Shown: positions 1 to 7,617, counted from the first letter of the stretch. The stretch is 39,684 bases of DNA from JAKOQB01 sp036824465 (GCA_036824465.1 DAITAC010000030.1:1-39684); one strand, 5' to 3'. Translations and numbers: made by a program. The notes: generated by a model not told the origin, from the letters alone.

Positions 1-118
1 GCAGCTTGTCGACCAGGATCGAGATGAAGATGATGTTGTCGATGCCCAGCACCAGTTCGAGCGCGGTGAGCGTGGCAAATGCGATCCAGGCCTGCGGATC
101 GGTCAGCAGTTCGAGCAT
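1..118 (-). CDS. TerC-family integral membrane protein (N-terminal part, cut by window edge)
   Basis: Only the first 39 codons lie in the window. They begin MLELLTDPQAW and continue with a hydrophobic helix carrying the ALELVLGIDNIIFI signature. That Glu-...-Asp-Asn motif in the first membrane helix is the hallmark of the TerC/YgdQ/Alx family, whose members are linked to metal (manganese, calcium) or tellurite handling at the inner membrane. The start is the ATG at 118-116. The gene diverges from the amidohydrolase at 402. The specific subfamily and transported ion cannot be judged from this fragment. Confidence 0.85.
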   Translation of the reverse strand, partial: MLELLTDPQAWIAFATLTALELVLGIDNIIFISILVDKL

Positions 119-401
119 GAGGACTCCGGTTTGAAACGGTTCGCGCGCCGCCTCTCGCACGGCCACCGGCGCCGGGGCCGGCGGATCGGGACCGCGCTTC
201 GCGGTCAGCAGCGGGCGGCAACTTAGCAGATTGATCGCCGGCGAAAAAGCGCACTGCGTCGGCTCGCAGCCGTGATCGGGCCGGGGTCGGGCCGCGCGCG
301 GTTGCGGCGGATGCGACAGCATGCGAAGCTGTGCCGCGCCCGCGCTTGACAGGCGCGCGCGCACCACTCACGAAAACAATCACATCCATGGGGGCACACC
401 G

Positions 402-1688
402 ATGAGTAATCACCGCGATCGGCGCCGTCTGCTTGCTGCGGCCGGCGGGCTGGCACTGCTGGGCGCAACAGGTCTGAACACGCGCGCCGCGATGGGTCCG
501 AACGACAAGTTCGACCTTGTGATCAAGGGCGGTGAGGTGTTCGATCCGAGCCAGAAGCTGCGCGGCAAGCGCGACATCGGCATCCGCTTCGGACAGATCG
601 AAGCGATCGAGGCCGACATTCCGGCGGCGCGCGCGCTGCGTGTGCTCGATGCGGGCGGCAAGATGGTCACACCCGGATTGATCGACCTGCATTCGCATGT
701 GTTTCCGTATGGCTCGGCGATCGGCATTCCCGCCGACGAGTTGGTTCCATTCCAGGCAACGACGACGCTGGTGTCGGCCGGCGACGCAGGGGCCAACAAC
801 ATCGCGGTGTTCCGCCGCCACATCGTCGCGCAGACCCGTTGCCGGCTGTATGCGTTCATCCACATCGCCAACATCGGGCTGACCGGTTTTCCGATTGCGG
901 AACTCTTCAACATCACCTACGCGCAGACCGATGTCGCGGCCAAGGCACTCGCCGAGAACGCCGACCTCGCGCTCGGCATCAAGGTGAGGATGAGCGAGAA
1001 CGTGATCGCCAAGAATGGACTGGAGCCATTGAAGCGCGCGATCGCCGCGGCCGAAATGTCCGGTACGAAGGGAAGAGTCATGTGCCACATCGGCGGCGTG
1101 CAGTCGCGCGAGCTGATGAGCGAGATTCTCGACACGCTGCGCCCCGGCGATATCCTGACCCACTGCTACTCAGGTTTTCCGAACGACGCCGGTCAGGGAA
1201 CCAACATCGTGCAGGACGGCAAGCTGCTGCCGGCCGCGCTCGAAGCCAAGAAGCGCGGCGTGCTGTTCGACATCGGCCACGGCGGCGGCAGCTTCGACTA
1301 CATAATCGCCGAGGCCGCGATTGCGCAGGGCGCGGGACCGGACACGATCTCGTCCGACATCCACGTCTATTCCGGCAATTCGCCCGGCATGCCCTATCTG
1401 ACCTGGGTGATGAGCAAGTTCCTCAACATGGGCTTCACGCTCGAGCAGGTGGTGACGATGGCCACCACCCGGCCGGCATCGATCATCAACCGCATTCCGA
1501 AGCTCGGCACGTTGCAGGTCGGCGCACCGGGCGATGCGTCGATCATCGAACTGGTCGAAGGGCCGGTGAAGTTCGTCGACACGCGCAACAACTTCCGCGA
1601 CGGCAAGGTGTTCATCAAGCCGGTGCAGACGGTGGTCGGCGGTGTGCCGTTCGGGCGGCCCTACAACGCGCCGTTCGCGGTGCGCTGA
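402..1688 (+). CDS. Tat-exported amidohydrolase/deacetylase-family metallohydrolase
   Basis: A 428-residue amidohydrolase-superfamily enzyme. The N-terminus, residues 1-30, has the twin-arginine-like motif DRRRLL followed by an Ala/Gly/Leu-rich segment ending before AAMGP, so Tat export to the periplasm is likely. The mature part has the small beta-sandwich start (DLVIKGGEVFDP) and then the TIM-barrel metal ligands: HSH at 97-99, a Lys in GIKVRMSE that may be the carbamylated bridging residue, His in MCHIGG and THCYSG, and Asp in SSDIHVYSG. The C-terminal sandwich closes with GAPGDASIIEL. The family includes dihydroorotase-like hydrolases and N-acetyl-amino-acid deacetylases; the substrate is unknown. 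I chose ATG 402, preceded by a G-rich stretch, over an in-frame ATG at 321 because the Tat signal starts there. The gene is followed by the NHL lipoprotein gene on the same strand. Confidence 0.85.
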   Translation: MSNHRDRRRLLAAAGGLALLGATGLNTRAAMGPNDKFDLVIKGGEVFDPSQKLRGKRDIGIRFGQIEAIEADIPAARALRVLDAGGKMVTPGLIDLHSHVFPYGSAIGIPADELVPFQATTTLVSAGDAGANNIAVFRRHIVAQTRCRLYAFIHIANIGLTGFPIAELFNITYAQTDVAAKALAENADLALGIKVRMSENVIAKNGLEPLKRAIAAAEMSGTKGRVMCHIGGVQSRELMSEILDTLRPGDILTHCYSGFPNDAGQGTNIVQDGKLLPAALEAKKRGVLFDIGHGGGSFDYIIAEAAIAQGAGPDTISSDIHVYSGNSPGMPYLTWVMSKFLNMGFTLEQVVTMATTRPASIINRIPKLGTLQVGAPGDASIIELVEGPVKFVDTRNNFRDGKVFIKPVQTVVGGVPFGRPYNAPFAVR

Positions 1689-1730
1689 GTCCACCAGACA
1701 CTGGGCACGGTTCCTGCACCGATCGCAGGA

Positions 1731-2867
1731 ATGCAATCGGTCGTTCGTGCCTCCGCTTCCGTACCGTTGTCCGACAGGCACCGCCGTGCATTGCTGAAGA
1801 GCGGCGTCGCGGCGCTGTGGCTGGCTGGCTGCACGACACCGCCGCCCAGGATCGGCGACAAGATCGATCACCAGCCCTTCTGGCCGCGCCCGCCGGATCG
1901 ACCGCGTTTCGTCTACGAACACACGCTGCGCGCGCCGGCCGACATCCTGGCCGACGTGAAGGAATTGCAGCTGCTGCAGACGCTCACGGGCGATCAGTCG
2001 GCGAACAATCCGGCGTTCGAAAAGCCGGCGGCGGTCGCGGCGCGCCAGGGACGCATCTATGTCACCGACAGCGTCAAGCGGCGCGTGGTTGCCTTCGACG
2101 TGCCGCGCCGCAGAGTGTTCGTCTTCGGCTGGCGCACGCCCGGGCAGTTGCAGAAACCGCTGGGCCTCGCGCTCGATGCACGTTCGGCCGTGTACGTGGC
2201 CGACAGCAGTCTGCGTCGCATCATGATGTACGACGCGTGGGGACTGTTCGTCCGCCATTTCGGCGATCCTACGACGCTCGAGCGGCCCACGGGTATCGCC
2301 GTCAACGCGGAAGGAACGCGGGTATACGCGATTGATCGCGCCAGCAACGAAAGCGACCAGCATCGGGTCGTGATGTTCGACGGCGAGGGTCGGTTCCTGC
2401 GCGAAATCGGCAAGCGCGGCAGCCGCGAAGGCGAGTTCAACGTGCCCGTTGCCGGCGCCTGCGCACCCGACGGCACGCTGTACGTGCTCGATGCCGGGAA
2501 CTTCCGTGTTCAGGCGCTGACACCCGACGGCGAGTTCAGGCACAGCTTCGGCGGTGTCGGCGTCGGATTCGGCGACCTGGCTCGACCGCGGGGGATCGCA
2601 GTGGACGGGCAAGGCCTCGTCTACGTCAGTGACGCGAGCTTCAATAACGTCCAGATCTTCAACCCGCAGGGCCAGCTGCTGCTCGCCATCGGACAGGTGA
2701 GCCGCACCGATGCGCCCGGTCGCTATGGTCTGGTCAGCGGCGTGGCGGTGGACGAAACCGGCCGGATCTATGTCGCGGATCAGTTCTTCAACAAGATCGA
2801 AGTCGTGCGGCCCGTGAAGGATGCCGAGGCCGATCTGCTGCTCAAAGGCGAGAGGCTGGCCGGCTGA
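1731..2867 (+). CDS. NHL-repeat (six-bladed beta-propeller) lipoprotein
   Basis: A 378-residue protein with an arginine-bearing n-region (DRHRRALLKSG), a short hydrophobic stretch and a lipobox-like WLAGC near residue 34, so it is probably a lipidated and possibly Tat-dependent envelope protein. The rest is a string of NHL-type blades with recurring cores such as RPTGIAVNAEG, RPRGIAVDGQG and VSGVAVDETG, each followed by YV/Y-ADxxxNxVQIF-type strands. NHL propellers are usually protein-protein or ligand-binding scaffolds, not enzymes. It sits 57 bases upstream of the exported multiheme cytochrome gene on the same strand, so a shared transcript and function in the same envelope complex is a reasonable inference. 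Exact function unknown. Confidence 0.8.
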   Translation: MQSVVRASASVPLSDRHRRALLKSGVAALWLAGCTTPPPRIGDKIDHQPFWPRPPDRPRFVYEHTLRAPADILADVKELQLLQTLTGDQSANNPAFEKPAAVAARQGRIYVTDSVKRRVVAFDVPRRRVFVFGWRTPGQLQKPLGLALDARSAVYVADSSLRRIMMYDAWGLFVRHFGDPTTLERPTGIAVNAEGTRVYAIDRASNESDQHRVVMFDGEGRFLREIGKRGSREGEFNVPVAGACAPDGTLYVLDAGNFRVQALTPDGEFRHSFGGVGVGFGDLARPRGIAVDGQGLVYVSDASFNNVQIFNPQGQLLLAIGQVSRTDAPGRYGLVSGVAVDETGRIYVADQFFNKIEVVRPVKDAEADLLLKGERLAG

Positions 2868-2924
2868 AGCGCGGGGAAGGCATGTTCCTTGCAAGTCCAT
2901 CCATGACCTCGGGGGAGTCGCGGG

Positions 2925-3836
2925 ATGGGCAGAACAGCAGGAATCCTGACCATATTGCTCGGATTGGTGCTTTCGGCTGTCGCCCTTGCCGATACCGACA
3001 AACCGACCAAGTTCACCAACCAGGGCAGCGTCGCCAATACGCGCCACAACATGACGCAGCGCCAGCCCGGCGGCGGCGGGCCGGCCGGCGTGACGATGGA
3101 TCAGTACCGGGGTGACTACGGCGAGGTCTGCGTGTACTGCCACACGCCGCACGGCGCCTCTTCGGTCGGGGCCGGAGCGCGACTGCCGCTGTGGAACCGG
3201 ACCATCGTTGCCACGACGTACCAGGTCTACAGCACGTTGAATTCGTCGACGATGAACCAGCCGGTGACCCAGCCGGGAGCCAATTCGCTGTCGTGCCTGT
3301 CGTGCCACGACGGGCAGACCGCGATCGACTCGGTGATCAACATGCCCGGATCCGGGCGCTACCTGGCTTCACAGGCGACCAGTGTCAACACCGGATTCCT
3401 GAGCACCTGGAGCAATCCCTCAGGCGTCGGCCCCAGTGTGCATGCCAACATGGTCGAGTGCATGACATGCCACTCCGCGACCGCGGGCGTCGTCGGAGCC
3501 GGCGCGACCGATTTCACCGCCTTCATGCTCGGAACCGACCTGCGCAACGACCATCCCGTCGGTGTGCTCTACCCTGCCAACGGTACGAACCCGGACTTCA
3601 AGAACACGACCGCCACGTACGCCAACATCCGCTTCTTCGACACCAACGGCAACTCACGGCCCGACAAGAACGAGATCCGGCTTTACGACACCGGAGACGG
3701 CTTCGAAGTCGAGTGCGCCTCGTGCCACGACCCGCATGGCGTGCCCTCCGGCGGCGCCGGCAGCCAGTTCAATCCGACCTTCCTGCGCGTCAACAACTCG
3801 GGCAGCAACGTCTGCCTGTCCTGCCACACCAAATAG
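2925..3836 (+). CDS. Exported pentaheme c-type cytochrome
   Basis: A 303-residue secreted protein with an N-terminal signal peptide (hydrophobic core about residues 6-20, cleavage near ALA-DTD). It carries five CXXCH heme c motifs: CVYCH at 69, CLSCH at 124, CMTCH at 179, CASCH at 264 and CLSCH at 297. Besides the five motif histidines there are exactly five others, at 41, 76, 173, 210 and 271. All five hemes could therefore be bis-His ligated, as in low-potential electron-carrier cytochromes. The HTPHG...LPLWNR and NDHPVG patterns resemble the doubled-CXXCH/cytochrome c3-like families that include extracellular electron-transfer cytochromes of metal-reducing bacteria. ATG 2925 has a strong GGGGGAG ribosome-binding site 7-8 bases upstream. 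The NHL lipoprotein gene lies immediately upstream. The redox partner is unknown. Confidence 0.88.
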   Translation: MGRTAGILTILLGLVLSAVALADTDKPTKFTNQGSVANTRHNMTQRQPGGGGPAGVTMDQYRGDYGEVCVYCHTPHGASSVGAGARLPLWNRTIVATTYQVYSTLNSSTMNQPVTQPGANSLSCLSCHDGQTAIDSVINMPGSGRYLASQATSVNTGFLSTWSNPSGVGPSVHANMVECMTCHSATAGVVGAGATDFTAFMLGTDLRNDHPVGVLYPANGTNPDFKNTTATYANIRFFDTNGNSRPDKNEIRLYDTGDGFEVECASCHDPHGVPSGGAGSQFNPTFLRVNNSGSNVCLSCHTK

Positions 3837-3915
3837 CGCAATCGGCGGGCGGGGCCTTCTCAATTCCGAGAGGTGAATCTCACTTCTCGCGATCGGGTAT
3901 GGCTGCGCGCTTCTT

Positions 3916-4770
3916 CTACAGCCGCGCGAAGCGCGCGGTAAGCGTTTCCGTGTAATCGGAGAACTGGTGCACGTCATCGTGCCCGGCCTGCCGCAGTCGC
4001 AGCAGTTCGGCATCGGGTCGCAGCGCCGCCAGCCGTTGCGCATGCGCGATGCCGATCACGTTGTCACGCTCACCGTGCACGATCAAGAGCGGCAGTTGAG
4101 TACGCGGTAGCCAGGCGTCGGTACGCATCGGATAACGCAGGATCAGATCCATTGCGGCCCCCGGTATCCACGGGTAGTGATCGCGCGCCGCAGCGCGCAG
4201 GCTGGTGTACGGCGACACCAGCACCAGCAGTGAGGCATCGACCTCGGATGCCAACCGCGCCGCGAGCCCGGTGCCGAGCGATCGGCCGTAGATCACCTTG
4301 TGCCGGCCCGCGTATTCGGTGGAGATGCGCTCCCACGCGGCGCGCACGTCGGCATGCAACTGCGCTTCGCTTTCGATCCGCCCGCTGCTCTTGCCGTAGC
4401 CGCGATAGTCGAGCATGAACAGATCGAAGCCGGTACGGCGATAGAACTCAGTGCTCGTGAGCCACGTCCGCACGTTGCCGCCATTGCCATGCAGGAAGAA
4501 CACCACGCCACGCGCGTTCGGCTGGCGGAAATGCAGCGCGTGCAGCGATGCGCCGTCAACGGGAACGCGCACTTCGCTCACGCCCGGCAAGTCGATGCGT
4601 TGATCGGGATTCAGCGACACCGGCGCGAAGAGAAGCGCCTCCTGGCGGAAGAAGATCAGTGCAAGCGCAGCGAAATAGGCAACGATGGCGGCCGTGCAAA
4701 CTGCGAGGGCGGCTCGTCTCAACGCCTGCAGGGATATCGAGCGATTCGTGAACTGGAGTTTGGCGGACAT
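3916..4770 (-). CDS. Membrane-anchored alpha/beta hydrolase (ABHD13/YqiA-like serine hydrolase)
   Basis: A 284-residue hydrolase with an N-terminal transmembrane helix (about residues 20-42: AALAVCTAAIVAYFAALALI), which places the catalytic domain outside the cytoplasm or on the membrane. The oxyanion region HGNGGNV, the nucleophile elbow GRSLGTG, an acid in VHGERDNV and a catalytic His in QAGHDDVHQF form a full Ser-Asp-His set. The DYRGYGKSSG motif is typical of this esterase group. The ATG at 4770 is used here; an in-frame TTG at 4788 is also possible. It is convergent with the cytochrome gene. A related paralogue lies between gcvP and sdaA (20969-21820). Substrate unknown. Confidence 0.8.
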   Translation of the reverse strand: MSAKLQFTNRSISLQALRRAALAVCTAAIVAYFAALALIFFRQEALLFAPVSLNPDQRIDLPGVSEVRVPVDGASLHALHFRQPNARGVVFFLHGNGGNVRTWLTSTEFYRRTGFDLFMLDYRGYGKSSGRIESEAQLHADVRAAWERISTEYAGRHKVIYGRSLGTGLAARLASEVDASLLVLVSPYTSLRAAARDHYPWIPGAAMDLILRYPMRTDAWLPRTQLPLLIVHGERDNVIGIAHAQRLAALRPDAELLRLRQAGHDDVHQFSDYTETLTARFARL

Positions 4771-5110
4771 GGACGCGCTGCTTTTCAACTCGACCCGGTG
4801 ACTACGACCCGGACTTCAGAACGGATGTTTTGCGCATCGGAATGAATGCCCGCGTGCGATCCAGTACTGACTTGCTCGTTGTCGAGGCTCACGGCGCAGC
4901 GCCGAGATGCGCTACGCGTTCACCTCGATGCAACATCCGACTACGGATGGCGCGGAAAGCAGCCGGTTTGCGCCAGCGTCAGCAAGCACGACGCCACAAG
5001 GCCGGTTGCACGGATGCAGTCCGCTTCTGACAGGCAACACGACAAGTCTGCAGCACCGTGGAGTCATCCATGCATGACCGAGCGCACAACGCGACCGGAC
5101 CACCAAAGCA

Positions 5111-5136
5111 ACGACGCCCGTCGACGCGGGCGTCGT
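5111..5136 (-). terminator. Hairpin terminator downstream of the nitrilase-family gene
   Basis: A perfect 10-bp inverted repeat (ACGACGCCCG / CGGGCGTCGT) with a 6-base loop, about 50 bases past the nitrilase stop codon. On the minus strand it is followed by TGCTTT, a weak T-rich tail. Intrinsic termination is likely but not certain. Confidence 0.5.
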
Positions 5137-5187
5137 GTCGCTTCAACGCTTGACTGGCAGGGGAAAGTCCTTGCAGAGGGGTTAGCT
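5137..5187 (-). other. Possible degenerate attC remnant after the nitrilase gene
   Basis: Directly after the nitrilase TGA the minus strand reads AGCTAACCCCTC, one mismatch from the attC inverse-core consensus RYYYAAC at the expected place. Some 40 bases on comes GTCAAGCGTTGAAGC, loosely like an attC 3' end, but it does not fit GTTRRRY and the arms do not pair well. This may be a decayed terminal cassette site or chance. Confidence 0.25.
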
Positions 5188-5955
5188 TCACCGCGGATGC
5201 CATTCGAAGTGACGTTCGCCGAGCGTGAAGATGCCTACACCAGATGTTTGCTCAGGCAGGCGAAAGAGCACTTCTCCGTCAGGACTGGCGACCGTGCTTC
5301 CGCCGCCTTCGATACTCTCTTCTGGCCGATTGAGGGCATTCGGCCAGTTGGTTTGGACCACGTAGGACCTTGTGGCTCGTGCCAGGCGTTGGATGTTGCG
5401 CACGTACTCCGGCGGATCTGACCATGGCCTGTCCGGATCTTGACGGAGCGCACCTGGAACGAAGATGAGGTCTACGGTCCCAGGGGGCAACTGAGCAGAG
5501 ACCAACTCATGGTCTTCCACCTCGCGGCAGATGACGGCAGAGCAGCGCAGGCCGTGCAGCTTGCCAATGGGACGCGATGACCCTCTTGAGAAGAAAGTGG
5601 CTTCTGGATCGGTGAGGCCGCGCTTCGGAACAACGGCTGCAGTCTTGCCGTATTCGTCAATGAGGAGATGCGAGATGAACTTTGCGCCGTCATCTGAGAA
5701 TGTTGGTGCGCCAACTGCGATTCCGAGCGACAACTTGGCTCCGAGAGCCTGCAGTTCACGAATGGCGGGCGACACAACTTCAGGTCTTGCTTCGCGCGCA
5801 ATCTGCCGATGGAAGCCGGTGACTGCCAGTTCCGAGAAGCCGCAAATCTGCACGTCTTTTGACTGCGCCAGGTTCATCGCCCATCGGATAGCTGCAACGT
5901 TCTCGGGCGTGGTCCAGTGCATGGCGATCTGGGCAATTGCTACACGGTGTGCCAT
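5188..5955 (-). CDS. Nitrilase-superfamily carbon-nitrogen hydrolase (gene cassette)
   Basis: A 255-residue amidase of the nitrilase superfamily. The Glu-Lys-Cys triad is visible: Glu in GFSELAVTGFH, Lys in VVPKRGLTDPE, Cys in SAVICREVEDHE. Family members hydrolyse amides or nitriles in the cytoplasm; the substrate here is unknown. The frame stays open far upstream of the ATG, but that extension runs through the attC site and reads as low-complexity Arg/Gly sequence. I therefore take ATG 5955 (MAHRVAIAQ). This start lies 18 bases past the GTTAAGC recombination core of the attC site, the usual geometry for a gene cassette. Base composition is visibly less GC-rich than the flanking housekeeping genes, which supports acquisition by transfer. 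Confidence 0.8.
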   Translation of the reverse strand: MAHRVAIAQIAMHWTTPENVAAIRWAMNLAQSKDVQICGFSELAVTGFHRQIAREARPEVVSPAIRELQALGAKLSLGIAVGAPTFSDDGAKFISHLLIDEYGKTAAVVPKRGLTDPEATFFSRGSSRPIGKLHGLRCSAVICREVEDHELVSAQLPPGTVDLIFVPGALRQDPDRPWSDPPEYVRNIQRLARATRSYVVQTNWPNALNRPEESIEGGGSTVASPDGEVLFRLPEQTSGVGIFTLGERHFEWHPR

Positions 5956-5972
5956 GTGGGGGTCTCTGTGAA

Positions 5973-6107
5973 GCTTAACGGCTCCGCGCTCACCCGCGCG
6001 GCCCAGCGGCCGCCGAACACCGAGACCGCAAGACGCTACTCCGCCAGACGGCAACTGGCCACGGGACGCCGCCGCTGGGCCGCGTCGGGTGCAGCGCCTT
6101 GTTGGGC
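5973..6107 (-). repeat. attC recombination site of an integron gene cassette
   Basis: On the minus strand a GCCCAAC box (6107-6101, fits RYYYAAC) begins 8 bases after the methyltransferase stop. A GTTAAGC box (5979-5973, fits GTTRRRY) ends 17 bases before the nitrilase ATG. The 135-bp length is within the known attC range. The inner arms pair as GCGCTGCACCC with GGGTGAGCGC, leaving one extra G unpaired, as in the extrahelical base of real attC sites. Next to them, CGCGGCCCAGCGGC pairs perfectly with GCCGCTGGGCCGCG. The opening CCCAACAAGGCGCTGCA is the classic cassette-end sequence. This is the strongest sign that the island was assembled by integron recombination. Confidence 0.85.
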
Positions 6108-6115
6108 GGCGCTGA

Positions 6116-6661
6116 CTATCGTTCCGGCATCCGGCCCCACGTCTGAAGGAAGAGAGAGGAGACAACCAGTGTTGAAGGATTTTCGAGGTGCCGCTTGAGA
6201 GCGGCGGTGAGCTCGTCGAGCTCTGCTTCCGCAATCATCTCTCTCTCGAGGATCCGATTTCGCGCGTTCTCGACGAACTCAAGTAGCAGCATGCGACGCC
6301 CGTGGCCTGGGGGATACACGTGGACCAGAGGATTCACACGGACATCGATGAGGCCCAACTCTCGCACCATGCGCGGCACCCGGAGACCGATAGACCGATC
6401 AATGCCTTTCAGCTCCGCGTAGGTGTTCAAGAGCTGCAAGAGACGTGTCTGCGCGGCGAGAGGAGGATCGCATCGCTGCGTCGTCGAGTCCGGCTCATGT
6501 AGAGCAATGGCGCCGCCAGGCCTCACGAGACGAACCATCTCCGCCACGACCTCCTCTGGTCGTGGAACATTGACGAGAACCAGGCGCGCAGTTACGAAGT
6601 CGAACGTTCGCTCGGGAAGGCCTACGGCGCGAGCATCCGCCTCAAGGACCTCGACGTCGGA
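6116..6661 (-). pseudogene. 5'-truncated SAM-dependent methyltransferase (cassette remnant)
   Basis: The open frame from 6661 to the TAG at 6116 encodes the C-terminal part of a class I SAM methyltransferase. It starts mid-domain with the acidic-loop region (DVEVLEADARAVGLPE), then TFDFVTARLVLVNV and the post-motif LVRPGGAIALHEPD, and ends in a normal helical C-terminus. The glycine-rich SAM-binding motif I, normally 60-100 residues from the start, is missing. A TAG at 6664-6662 closes the frame exactly where family similarity is lost, about 30 bases past the brnA stop. An internal GTG/ATG near 6547 could start a shorter peptide, but it could not bind SAM. The intact 3' end abuts the attC site, so this was once a complete cassette gene. 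I infer that a recombination bringing in brnTA removed its 5' half. Confidence 0.75.
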
Positions 6662-6691
6662 CTAAATGATTGTCGCCGCCCAGGCCCCATC

Positions 6692-6991
6692 TCACGCCTG
6701 GCGCGAGCGACGCGACACGTATTGCCGCAGCACACCATCCATTCGCGACTGCCAGCCTTCGCCAGTTGCCTTAAAGAACGCCAAAACTTCCGGGCTATAG
6801 CGCACAGAGACCAATTGCTTCGGATTTGCCGACTTGGGGCGACCACGTAGGGCGCGCAGTGGAACCATCGCCTTCAACTGCTTGGGCGTAAGCGGCTGTG
6901 CATCAGGGTCGGCCTTTGCTGCTGCGACGATCAGCTTGTCCTCCTTTGCGGTGGGCATTACAACGGCAGGGCGTTTAGATACTTTCGACAT
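6692..6991 (-). CDS. brnA: BrnA-type antitoxin
   Basis: A 99-residue basic protein. Its C-terminal half (GRPKSANPKQLVSVRYSP, then VLAFFKATGEGWQSRMDGVL) matches the BrnA/CopG-like ribbon-helix-helix antitoxin family. The N-terminal half is Lys/Ala-rich and probably the toxin-wrapping segment. BrnA neutralises BrnT and represses its own operon through the ribbon-helix-helix domain. It overlaps the 3' end of brnT by 17 bases, the normal toxin-first order for this family. The presumed binding site is the palindrome at 7248-7265. Confidence 0.85.
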   Translation of the reverse strand: MSKVSKRPAVVMPTAKEDKLIVAAAKADPDAQPLTPKQLKAMVPLRALRGRPKSANPKQLVSVRYSPEVLAFFKATGEGWQSRMDGVLRQYVSRRSRQA

Positions 6992-7244
6992 AGTGCTTCA
7001 CCTCGCGACGGGTGGCTCGGCGCAGGCTGATGATTCGGCGCGCATTGCCACGTTCAACAAAAGCCACGTAGTAGAGAGTCGCGGATTCAGGAGCAAGCGC
7101 GATCATTCGCAGCTCCGCGTACTCGAAGCGATCATCTACCCATACCAGCGCAGCGTCCCAATCGAGCTCCTCGGCGAAGGCAAGGGAAACGCCGTGGGTT
7201 GCGCGGTTCGCTCTGTCCTTCACCTCGTCAAACTCAATTCGCAT
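6975..7244 (-). CDS. brnT: BrnT-type ribonuclease toxin
   Basis: An 89-residue protein of the BrnT family (RelE-like fold, mRNA-cleaving toxin). The family pattern is clear: FDEVKDRANRATHGVSLAFA at the N-terminus, then DDRFEYAELRMIALAP, LYYVAFVERGNARRIISLRR and ATRREVKHY. The start is ATG 7244. Another ATG at 7248 is out of frame. It is followed directly by brnA. The pair is intact and looks functional. Toxin-antitoxin pairs are common integron-cassette passengers and stabilise arrays. Confidence 0.88.
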   Translation of the reverse strand: MRIEFDEVKDRANRATHGVSLAFAEELDWDAALVWVDDRFEYAELRMIALAPESATLYYVAFVERGNARRIISLRRATRREVKHYVESI

Positions 7245-7247
7245 GCA

Positions 7248-7265
7248 TTACTGTAGCTACAGTAA
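7248..7265 (-). promoter_or_regulatory. 18-bp palindromic operator upstream of brnTA
   Basis: TTACTGTAGCTACAGTAA is a perfect 18-bp palindrome ending 3 bases upstream of the brnT start codon. Its position and symmetry fit a site for a dimeric ribbon-helix-helix repressor, so autoregulation by BrnA or the BrnT-BrnA complex is inferred. Confidence 0.7.
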
Positions 7266-7617
7266 AAGGCTGTGTCAAATGCGACGGCTGGGCGCTAGAC
7301 TTGGGGCCGAACCTAGTTTCGCCGACGCCTTCGCGTCGGGTTTGTCGATACGCACGACGGGTAACCAGGCGATGCCGCCCCATCGCAACCCGCATGGATG
7401 CTCGCTTTCCGAGCCGGCGACGCGCAAATACGCGAGACGAAGTGCCGCCACGAAACCCGTTACCTTCCTCTTACAGCATTCGCGGCAAGCCGATTGCCGA
7501 TAGAGCCTACCGAGCCAAGGGACCGTCGTCCACCGGGTCTGCAACCTCTCACGGGGTCGGCCCAAGCCGCGCGTTGACCGGCCGCGGCACCGCCGCGTGT
7601 CCGGTCGAACGCGCGGA
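7266..7617. other. Gene-free interval between brnTA and ettA
   Basis: About 350 bases with no gene I can support. A hairpin at 7322-7339 (CCGACGC stem, GAAG loop on the minus strand) is present. A minus-strand frame is open from about 7490 to 7275 (containing SESEHPCGLRWGG and LPVVRIDKPDAKA) but has no plausible start or family I can name. It could be a translated repeat or a decayed gene. No integron integrase or attI site is seen. Confidence 0.4.

Larger units (their letters stand above)
4789..5187. other. Gene-free interval at the distal edge of the cassette island
   Basis: About 400 bases without a convincing gene. Open frames here have no recognisable domain and read as chance translations of GC-rich DNA. 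The interval holds the inverted repeat at 5111-5136 and the possible attC remnant next to the nitrilase stop codon. No promoter or RNA gene is evident. Confidence 0.5.

Noticed and set aside
1170..3308. A 712-codon open frame on the minus strand opposite the amidohydrolase, NHL and cytochrome genes
   Set aside because: It is antisense to three genes with clear domains, and its translation is Arg/His/Gln-rich without motifs, typical of GC-rich shadow frames.
5956..6234. N-terminal extension of the nitrilase-family gene
   Set aside because: It runs through the attC site and encodes low-complexity Arg/Gly sequence; the ATG at 5955 matches the family start.
5188..7265. A transposon or phage origin for the island
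   Set aside because: No transposase, terminal inverted repeats, phage genes, integrase or tRNA attachment site is visible; the attC explains the layout better.
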